Shown here: positions 1 through 4,404 of the stretch, piece after piece
How the letters are laid out: each line of letters begins with the position of its first letter
Numbering within the stretch: position 1 is the stretch's first letter
Origin: an uncultured Verrucomicrobiota bacterium
GTDB taxonomy: Bacteria; Verrucomicrobiota; Kiritimatiellia; RFP12; UBA3636
Reading direction: 5' to 3'
Length of the DNA stretch: 6,901 bases
Assembly: GCA_946612175.1 (NCBI GenBank)
Contig: CAMOEO010000165.1
Span: 1-6,901 of the forward strand
Program-made: the position numbers and the translations under genes
Notes under the pieces: generated by a model
What the model saw: the letters and a program-made list of their open reading frames with translations, nothing else
Database searches by the model: none
Told to the model about the DNA's origin: nothing

Positions 1-30
1 CTCGTCCACCATCGAAGTTTGCGTTTCCAT
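1..30 (-). CDS. N-terminal fragment of a gene downstream of the PASTA protein, possibly an RluA-family pseudouridine synthase
   Basis: An ATG at 30 (minus strand) opens a frame that reads METQTSMVDE and leaves the window, so only ten codons are visible. It starts 2 bases after the PASTA gene's stop codon, the tight spacing of a translationally coupled operon. The residues alone identify nothing. The suggestion of a 23S rRNA pseudouridine synthase (RluA/RluD family) rests only on my recollection that Bacteroidota PASTA-protein genes are commonly followed by such a gene, and then by a D-Ala-D-Ala ligase. Treat the product as unknown. Confidence 0.4.
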   Translation of the reverse strand, partial: METQTSMVDE

Positions 31-32
31 GC

Positions 33-881
33 TTAAAAGAATTCTTCTTCCGTATCGTCTCCCGTGCTCACTGTGGGCGCTTTTTCCACGTTCGTAGACA
101 AACGGATATTCACAGTTTTTCCTTCTTGCAGTTTGCTGCCCGCTGCAGGCTCCTGTTGATATACGACATACTGATTGAGCGTTTCCTCGGTAGGTTCTTC
201 ATCATACGTATATACCCCCATGGTCAAATGGGAAGCGAGCAATAAGGACCGTGCATCTTGCAAATGCAGTCCCCGCAATTCGGGTACCACCACCTGCTCC
301 GTACCTAATCCCTGACCTACTACCAACAGGACGGCTGTTCCCTCCGTAAGTAATGTGCCTGCCTCAATGCTCACCGAGTCCAAACTACGAACATCCAACA
401 CCAAATCTCGGTATGCCGAAGGCTCATACACCACACCTGCCGACTGAAGTCCGATCTGCCGCAAAGTGCTCTCTGCCTGGCGGTAACTCACATCAATGAG
501 TTGTGGCAAGGCCACCTGCCTACGCTGGCGCGCATTCATCACCACATACACCGTCCGACCGCGTTTAGCATGACTGACAGGCACAGGCGACTGCTCCACA
601 ATAGTACCTAACGGCACCTTATTGGAATAGGTTGAGTCTATCACCTCCAACTTCAAATGAGTTCCTTCCAACAAGATAGATGCCTCTTCATACGTCAAGC
701 CGGTTACCTGCGGCACCTCCACTTCCACACCGTGTTCCGTATATTGCTTGAGCCATAAGCGTAACCCTATCAACAACGCTATCCCGACCCCAACGGCTAT
801 ACAAAGGTTAATGAGCACCACCTTCCAAACAGGCATACAGCCCTGATTTTTCTTACTTTGAAACCCCTGTTTTACTACCAT
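33..881 (-). CDS. PASTA domain membrane protein
   Basis: This 282-residue protein has a short basic N-terminus, one transmembrane segment at about residues 21-44, and then three PASTA repeats at about 52-118, 122-188 and 196-264. Each repeat opens with a typical V-P-x-(L/V)-x-G-L-like turn (EVPQVTGLT, VALPQLIDVS, VVPELRGLH) and ends in a strand such as TVYVVMN or TVNIRLST. The tail is acidic (DDTEEEFF). PASTA modules bind peptidoglycan or muropeptides in penicillin-binding proteins and Ser/Thr kinases. No kinase or transpeptidase domain is attached here, which is normal for the stand-alone Bacteroidota form, so a periplasmic envelope role is inferred rather than shown. The ATG at 881 places a few basic residues before the membrane segment; Met16 is an alternative start. 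An AAAAGAG stretch lies upstream. The next gene begins 2 bases after the stop, implying an operon. Repeat 2 is the most divergent. Confidence 0.9.
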   Translation of the reverse strand: MVVKQGFQSKKNQGCMPVWKVVLINLCIAVGVGIALLIGLRLWLKQYTEHGVEVEVPQVTGLTYEEASILLEGTHLKLEVIDSTYSNKVPLGTIVEQSPVPVSHAKRGRTVYVVMNARQRRQVALPQLIDVSYRQAESTLRQIGLQSAGVVYEPSAYRDLVLDVRSLDSVSIEAGTLLTEGTAVLLVVGQGLGTEQVVVPELRGLHLQDARSLLLASHLTMGVYTYDEEPTEETLNQYVVYQQEPAAGSKLQEGKTVNIRLSTNVEKAPTVSTGDDTEEEFF

Positions 882-929
882 ATTGCTCTTTTTTTGTCAA
901 GTTTAGTTATAATTCCTTGAATTTTTGGG

Positions 930-937
930 CAAAATTA
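930..937 (-). promoter_or_regulatory. Possible Bacteroidota -7 box for the PASTA gene
   Basis: On the minus strand these bases read TAATTTTG, an exact match to the Bacteroidota -7 consensus TAnnTTTG. The predicted start of transcription near 920 would give a leader of about 40 bases before the ATG at 881. I see no convincing TTTG box at the expected upstream distance, and the spacer is so AT-rich that a chance match is possible. Confidence 0.35.
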
Positions 938-946
938 TATATTTTT

Positions 947-978
947 TTTGTACACCATAAAAAAACAACTTACTTTTG
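947..978 (+). promoter_or_regulatory. Bacteroidota-type promoter of the small lipoprotein gene
   Basis: TTTG at 947-950 and TACTTTTG at 971-978 match the -33 TTTG and -7 TAnnTTTG boxes of the Bacteroidota primary sigma factor, with a 20-base spacer within the usual range. Transcription would begin near 985, leaving an AT-rich leader of about 55-60 bases. There is no Shine-Dalgarno sequence before the ATG at 1043, as is usual in this phylum, where A-rich leaders serve instead. Confidence 0.7.
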
Positions 979-1042
979 CGCGTTTTTTAAGCAGATACTT
1001 GGAAAACATCATAATTAACAAAACAACTTAAATAACAAAATT

Positions 1043-1258
1043 ATGAAAAAATTGTTATTCGTTGCAGCTATCGCAATGTGCGTTATGAGCTGCGGTAAGA
1101 AAGCTGAGAACACCGAATGCCAACAAGAAGCTCCCGCTCAAGAGCAAGTAGCTGCTCCCGCAGAGGAAGAGGCTGTTGTTGAAGAGAGCGCTGCTGAGAA
1201 CGCTGTTGAGGAAGTTTCCGAAGCAGTTGAGGCTGTTCAAGAGGCTGTTGCTCAATAA
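1043..1258 (+). CDS. Small acidic Ala/Glu-rich lipoprotein
   Basis: This 71-residue protein starts with a type II signal peptide: MKK, a hydrophobic stretch, then V-M-S-C with the lipidated cysteine at residue 17. The mature part of about 55 residues is almost entirely Ala, Glu, Val and Gln with two further cysteines lost after processing except Cys26, and the second half (EEVSEAVEAVQEAVAQ) looks like an amphipathic helix. The residues after the cysteine (GKKAE) lack the acidic cluster of the Bacteroidota lipoprotein export signal, so I infer a periplasm-facing rather than surface location. No enzyme domain is present and I do not recognise a named family. It has its own promoter upstream and a strong terminator immediately downstream, so it is probably a single-gene transcript and possibly abundant. 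The start is fixed by the signal peptide. The opposite strand is also open here, a shadow of the GAA/GCT-rich codons. Confidence 0.85.
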   Translation: MKKLLFVAAIAMCVMSCGKKAENTECQQEAPAQEQVAAPAEEEAVVEESAAENAVEEVSEAVEAVQEAVAQ

Positions 1259-1278
1259 TTCTTATTGAACGCACCCCA

Positions 1279-1314
1279 TAAAGAAGTGATTGTCTTTCAG
1301 GCAGTCCTTCTTTA
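1279..1314 (+). terminator. Rho-independent terminator of the lipoprotein gene
   Basis: AAAGAAG (1280-1286) pairs with CTTCTTT (1307-1313), and GATTGTC (1288-1294) pairs with GGCAGTC (1300-1306) with two G-T wobbles. T1287 is a single bulge and the loop is TTTCA. An extra T1279-A1314 pair makes a stem of 15 pairs. The descending arm ends in TTCTTT, a short U-rich tract. It lies 21 bases after the stop codon and ends one base before the mature 5' end of the tRNA. Confidence 0.75.
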
Positions 1315-1315
1315 A

Positions 1316-1403
<88 letters not shown>

Positions 1404-1409
1404 GTTCCC

Positions 1410-1431
1410 GCGCCGGGCGGAGGCCCGGCGC
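1410..1431. terminator. GC-rich hairpin between tRNA-Ser and the convergent reductase gene
   Basis: This is a perfect inverted repeat, GCGCCGGGC / GCCCGGCGC, with a 4-base loop (GGAG) and 9 pairs. Its right end overlaps the first base of the minus-strand stop codon. It lies between the tRNA 3' end and the end of the convergent aldo/keto reductase gene, where a shared terminator would be expected. Neither side carries a U tract, so intrinsic termination is uncertain; it may instead be a 3'-end stabilising structure. Confidence 0.5.
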
Positions 1432-2699
1432 TAGGCCTCGCCGCGGAGCGCCTGCACCTCGGCGTCGATCTTCGCCAGCTCGTCCGGGATCGCGATCTTC
1501 TGCGGGCAGTGCTTGGTGCAGCGCATGCAGCGGACGCACTCGGAGGCGCGCGCGTCCTCGGGGATGCGCGTCTCGTAGCGCGCGAGGAAGCTGCGCTTGT
1601 TGCCGTCCTCCTTGTAGGCGTTCCAGAGCGCGAAGATATCCGGAATCGCGACGCCGACCGGGCACGGCACGCAGTAGCGGCACGCGGTGCACGGCACGGC
1701 CTGGGTCCGCTGGAACGCGGCGAGTGCCGCCGAGATCGCGCCGCGCTCGTCGTCCGTGAGCTCCTTCACGGGCGAGAACGTGCGGATGTTGTCCTCGAGG
1801 TCGGACTCGCGGCCCATGCCGGAGTTGATGAGCTTCACGCGCGGAAGCGAGGCCACCCACCGGAACGCCCACGAGGCGGGCGAGGCGTCGGGGTCGGCCT
1901 GCCGGAGGATCGCCTTGGCCGGGTCGTTGAGGCGCGCGAGCGCGCCGCCGCGCAGCGGCTCCATGACCGCGACGTCGATGCCCTTGGCGTCGAGCTTCTC
2001 GTATTGCTCCTTCGAGCGGTAGCGCGTCCAGTCCTGGTAGTTGAGCTGGATCATCGCGAACTCCCAGTCGTAGGCCTCCAGGATCGGGTCCATCGCCTCG
2101 GGCGCGTCGTGGAACGAGAAGCCGAGGTGGCGGATGCGCCCCTCCTTCTTCCTCTCGAGCAGGAACTCGAGCGCGTGGATCTTCTGCGCCAGGCCCCAGT
2201 TGCCCCAGCCGAGCGAGTGCAGGAGGTAGAAGTCGAAGTACTCCGCCTTCGTCCGCGCGAGCTGGTCCTCGAAGACGCGCTTGAGGCCCTCCTCGGTGCG
2301 CGCCATCCAGACCGGCATCTTGTCGACGAGGAAGTAGGAGTCGCGCGGGCGTCCCGCGAGAAACTCGCCGAGCGCGACCTCGCTCTCGCCGTCGTGGTAC
2401 ATGTAGGCCGTGTCGAAGTAGTTCCCGCCCGCCTCGAGGTAGCGCGACCAGAGGCGCTGCGCGGCGGGGCGGTCGATCTTGCCGTCGGCGCCGCGCGGCA
2501 GGCGCATGCAGCCGAAGCCGAGCAGCGAGACGCTCTCGCCGGCCATCGTGCGGCGCGTGATCGGTCCCGTCGCGCGGGGGGCGGCGGGGGAGGCGTCGCC
2601 GCCCGCGGGGGCGGCGTCCTGCGCCCGGAGGCGGGCGAACGGGGCGAGGGCCGCCACGAGGGCGGCGGACTTGAGGAATTCGCGACGGGTCATGTTCAT
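1431..2699 (-). CDS. Tat-exported aldo/keto reductase with C-terminal two-cluster ferredoxin domain
   Basis: This 422-residue protein begins with a twin-arginine signal: T-R-R-E-F-L-K at residues 4-10, a hydrophobic stretch to about 20, and a likely processing region near RAQ-DA (25-29). The aldo/keto reductase barrel spans about 47-330, and the full catalytic tetrad is visible: Asp96 and Tyr101 (FDTAYMYH), Lys127 (LVDKMP) and His161 (LLHSL). INSGMG at 291-296 and the following LEDN match the family's nucleotide-phosphate-binding loop. The tail carries eight cysteines in two [4Fe-4S] motifs: Cys337/340/343/346-Pro (C-x2-C-x2-C-x2-CP) and Cys388/391/394/398-Pro. This domain order is known from anaerobes as an oxidoreductase subfamily of unknown substrate. 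The start is ATG 2699 or ATG 2693, both before the Tat motif; no Shine-Dalgarno is visible because an 8-base tandem repeat abuts the start. It lies 73 bases after the polyferredoxin gene on the same strand, a probable operon partner. An exported NAD(P)H-type fold raises the question of its electron source. Confidence 0.92.
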   Translation of the reverse strand: MNMTRREFLKSAALVAALAPFARLRAQDAAPAGGDASPAAPRATGPITRRTMAGESVSLLGFGCMRLPRGADGKIDRPAAQRLWSRYLEAGGNYFDTAYMYHDGESEVALGEFLAGRPRDSYFLVDKMPVWMARTEEGLKRVFEDQLARTKAEYFDFYLLHSLGWGNWGLAQKIHALEFLLERKKEGRIRHLGFSFHDAPEAMDPILEAYDWEFAMIQLNYQDWTRYRSKEQYEKLDAKGIDVAVMEPLRGGALARLNDPAKAILRQADPDASPASWAFRWVASLPRVKLINSGMGRESDLEDNIRTFSPVKELTDDERGAISAALAAFQRTQAVPCTACRYCVPCPVGVAIPDIFALWNAYKEDGNKRSFLARYETRIPEDARASECVRCMRCTKHCPQKIAIPDELAKIDAEVQALRGEA

Positions 2700-2740
2700 G
2701 GTTGAAGGGTTGAAGGGTTGGAGGGTTGAAGGGGTTGAGG
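2700..2740 (-). repeat. 8-base tandem repeat abutting the reductase start codon
   Basis: On the plus strand the unit GGTTGAAG occurs at 2700-2707, 2708-2715, 2716-2723 (one change, GGTTGGAG) and 2724-2731, and a fifth unit, GGTTGAGG at 2733-2740, follows after one extra G. Read with the gene, these are CTTCAACC units ending directly at the ATG, occupying the place where a ribosome binding site would lie. Confidence 0.85.
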
Positions 2741-2752
2741 GGGGAAGTCGAT

Positions 2753-2780
2753 CGTCATGCAGCACTCGACATTCAGCATT
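2753..2780 (-). repeat. Degenerate 7/14-base tandem repeat at the end of the polyferredoxin gene
   Basis: On the minus strand two adjacent 14-mers, AATGCTGAATGTCG (2780-2767) and AGTGCTGCATGACG (2766-2753), agree at 11 of 14 positions. Each splits into 7-mers of the form A-x-T-G-x-x-G. The polyferredoxin gene's TGA stop lies inside the first copy, so the array crosses the 3' end of that gene and runs toward the 8-base array. Confidence 0.6.
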
Positions 2781-4272
2781 GCCGCTCGAGCGGGACGATG
2801 CGCATCGCCTTGCGGACGACGCCCTCGGGGTCGTCGTCCGCATGCATGCCGGGGCAGGCGAGCTGGCACGCGCCGCAGCCGATGCAGCGGTCGGGGTGCG
2901 CGACCTTCGGCGTGCCGTTCCTCCGCAGCTCGATCGCGCCCGTCGGGCAGGCCTCGGCGCACCGTCCGCAGAAGTGGCTTTCGCCCTGGAAGACGATGCA
3001 GTGCGTGGGATGGAACTCCAGGCGCGCAATGCGCGTCCGCTGCTTTTCCGCGATCGGCATCCTGCGGATCGCGCCCGTCGGACACGCCTCCGCGCAGCGG
3101 TGGCAATCGAACGCGCAGGCGCCCGCCGAAAGATCGATCCGGACGGGGCCGGCGCCGTCCTCCGCCGGCCGGAGGATCCCGGAGGGACAGACCCCGACGC
3201 ACCGCAGGCAGGCGGTGCAGCGGGACGCGAACCGCGCCGGGTCGCCTGCCCCGGGCGGCAGGATGCCGAGCGCGCGCCTCGCGGCGGCGGCGAGCCGTCC
3301 CGCGCCCGTCTTCGCGAGCGCCGCGCCGGCCGCGAGCCCAGCCGCGAGCGCCGCCGCTCCCTTGAGGAAGGCGCGCCGCGATGCGGAGAAGGCCGGCTCG
3401 TTCTGCGCTCGGCCATCGGTCCGCCGATCCCGGCGATTCATCGCCGGGTCGCTTTCGCGGCGCGGCGCCGCGAAAGCGATCCCCCGCACCTTGCACGCCG
3501 CGACGCACGCAAGGCAGCGCGTGCAGCGGCCGTTGTCGATCGTGCCGGACTCCACGTCGATGCAGTGCGAGGGACAGACGCCCGCGCACGCGCCGCATTT
3601 CACGCACGCGGCGTTCATCCGGATGCGGAAGGGCGCGGCCTTCGAGAGCAGCCCGAGCGCCGCGCCGACCGGGCAGAGCGCCGTGCAGAAGAGGCGGCCC
3701 CGCCATGCCGCGAGCGCGGTGACGGCCGCGAGCGGAGCCAGCGCGCCGAAGAGCGCCGCGCCGCCGTGCGTGGCGGCGTGGGCGCCCCGCCATGCGATGG
3801 AGTAGGGCTCCAGCGCGCGGAAGCCGACCGCGAAGCCCGCCGCAAGCGCGCCGAAGCAGAGGCCCGCCGCGAGGCAGCGCGTCGCGCGTTCGACGCCGCT
3901 CCGCCGCGCGAACGCCGCGGCGGCTTCGCGCGCCGGGCGCTTGCGCCGGAGCGCGCGCGCCGCTCGGCCGACGACGTCCTGCCACAGGCCGAGCGGACAG
4001 AGCGCGCCGCAGAACACGCGCCCGAACAGCAGCGCCACCGCGGCATGGACGAGCGCCGCCGCGACCGCGCCGGACGCCGCCGCGCGAAGGATCGCGGGAC
4101 CGGCCTGCGCCTTGACGAAGCCGTCGGCCGCCGCGAGCGCCCAGCGCGCGTGGAGACGATGCGCGAGCATTCCCGCGAGGCCCGCCGCGGCGAGCAGGAA
4201 CAGGAGGAAGGCGAGCGAGGCTGCGGCGAGCCGTGCGCGGCGCAGGGCGCGTTGGGCGAAGGTCGGCTTCAT
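2773..4272 (-). CDS. NapH/NapG-like fused membrane polyferredoxin with internal Tat-like segment
   Basis: This 499-residue protein has two halves. The NapH-like half has membrane segments at about 15-38, 61-86, 131-152 and 170-190, two membrane-edge C-x3-CP motifs (Cys88/92 in FCGALCP, Cys196/200 in FCTALCP) and two [4Fe-4S] motifs at Cys223/226/229/233 and Cys250/253/256/260. After a charged linker (about 266-296) comes S-R-R-A-F-L-K (298-304) and a hydrophobic stretch (305-320), a Tat-signal-like segment. The NapG-like half follows with four cysteine groups: 352/355/358/362, 386/390/393/397, 425/435/438/442 and 463/466/469/473, three of which end in CP followed by TGAI, SGIL or GMH-like residues. 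NapH and NapG pass electrons from quinol toward periplasmic enzymes, so by analogy this is a quinol-linked relay with about two cytoplasmic and four periplasmic clusters. The partner is unknown, but the downstream reductase is the obvious candidate. The ATG at 4272 has no Shine-Dalgarno. A comparable single-chain architecture exists in other anaerobes, so the fusion itself is not taken as an error. Confidence 0.88.
   Translation of the reverse strand: MKPTFAQRALRRARLAAASLAFLLFLLAAAGLAGMLAHRLHARWALAAADGFVKAQAGPAILRAAASGAVAAALVHAAVALLFGRVFCGALCPLGLWQDVVGRAARALRRKRPAREAAAAFARRSGVERATRCLAAGLCFGALAAGFAVGFRALEPYSIAWRGAHAATHGGAALFGALAPLAAVTALAAWRGRLFCTALCPVGAALGLLSKAAPFRIRMNAACVKCGACAGVCPSHCIDVESGTIDNGRCTRCLACVAACKVRGIAFAAPRRESDPAMNRRDRRTDGRAQNEPAFSASRRAFLKGAAALAAGLAAGAALAKTGAGRLAAAARRALGILPPGAGDPARFASRCTACLRCVGVCPSGILRPAEDGAGPVRIDLSAGACAFDCHRCAEACPTGAIRRMPIAEKQRTRIARLEFHPTHCIVFQGESHFCGRCAEACPTGAIELRRNGTPKVAHPDRCIGCGACQLACPGMHADDDPEGVVRKAMRIVPLERQC
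3415..3479. repeat. Three contiguous inverted repeats inside the polyferredoxin linker
   Basis: Three inverted repeats follow one another with no gap. At 3415-3428, ATCGG and CCGAT flank the loop TCCG. At 3429-3448, CCCGGCGATTCATCGCCGGG has 9-base arms around TC. At 3449-3479, 14-base perfect arms (TCGCTTTCGCGGCG and its complement) flank the loop CGG. They encode residues 265-286, exactly the linker between the NapH-like and NapG-like halves. The middle palindrome contains an in-frame ATG (Met278, 3441-3439). Confidence 0.85.
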
Positions 4273-4279
4273 GGCCCGA

Positions 4280-4310
4280 ATGATAGCATCCGGAGCCCTC
4301 TCCAAGTCAA
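4280..4310 (-). promoter_or_regulatory. Candidate promoter of the polyferredoxin-reductase operon
   Basis: On the minus strand TTGACT (4310-4305) and TATCAT (4285-4280) resemble -35 and -10 boxes, and TGC directly before TATCAT makes an extended -10. The 19-base spacer is longer than ideal, but an extended -10 tolerates this. Transcription would start near 4273, at or next to the ATG at 4272, so the message may be leaderless. Confidence 0.5.
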
Positions 4311-4345
4311 GCGGAATCGGTCGCCTGCCGAACCGTGCGCGAATC

Positions 4346-4374
4346 TTGCCTTCCCGGGGGCTTTCCGCTAGAAT
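4346..4374 (+). promoter_or_regulatory. Sigma70-type promoter of pheT
   Basis: TTGCCT (4346-4351) and TAGAAT (4369-4374) are separated by exactly 17 bases, the optimal spacing. Transcription would start near 4381, giving a leader of about 24 bases. That is too short for a T-box or a leader-peptide attenuator, so no phenylalanine-dependent control is visible at this site. Confidence 0.65.
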
Positions 4375-4387
4375 ACGCGCCCGTTCC

Positions 4388-4395
4388 AAAGGAAA
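4388..4395 (+). promoter_or_regulatory. Ribosome binding site of pheT
   Basis: AAAGGAAA contains AAGGA, complementary to the 16S rRNA 3' end, about 11 bases before the ATG at 4405. It supports that start, which also gives the normal N-terminus for the beta chain. It is the only clear Shine-Dalgarno site among the three GC-rich genes. Confidence 0.6.
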
Positions 4396-4404
4396 CCACA
4401 CGCC

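Noticed and set aside
1055..1274. Minus-strand small proteins opposite the lipoprotein gene
   Set aside because: They are mirror images of its repetitive GAA/GCT/GTT codons. The plus-strand frame has a lipobox, promoter and terminator.
2700..2780. A CRISPR array
   Set aside because: Units are 7-8 bases long and directly adjacent with no spacers.
2773..3441. A separate NapG-like gene starting at the internal ATG (Met278)
   Set aside because: The frame is continuous from the NapH-like half with no stop, no ribosome site precedes this ATG, and single-chain homologs are familiar. Internal initiation remains possible but is not annotated.
4375..4404. T-box or leader-peptide control of pheT
   Set aside because: The predicted leader is only about 24 bases and has no T-box motif or phenylalanine codon run.
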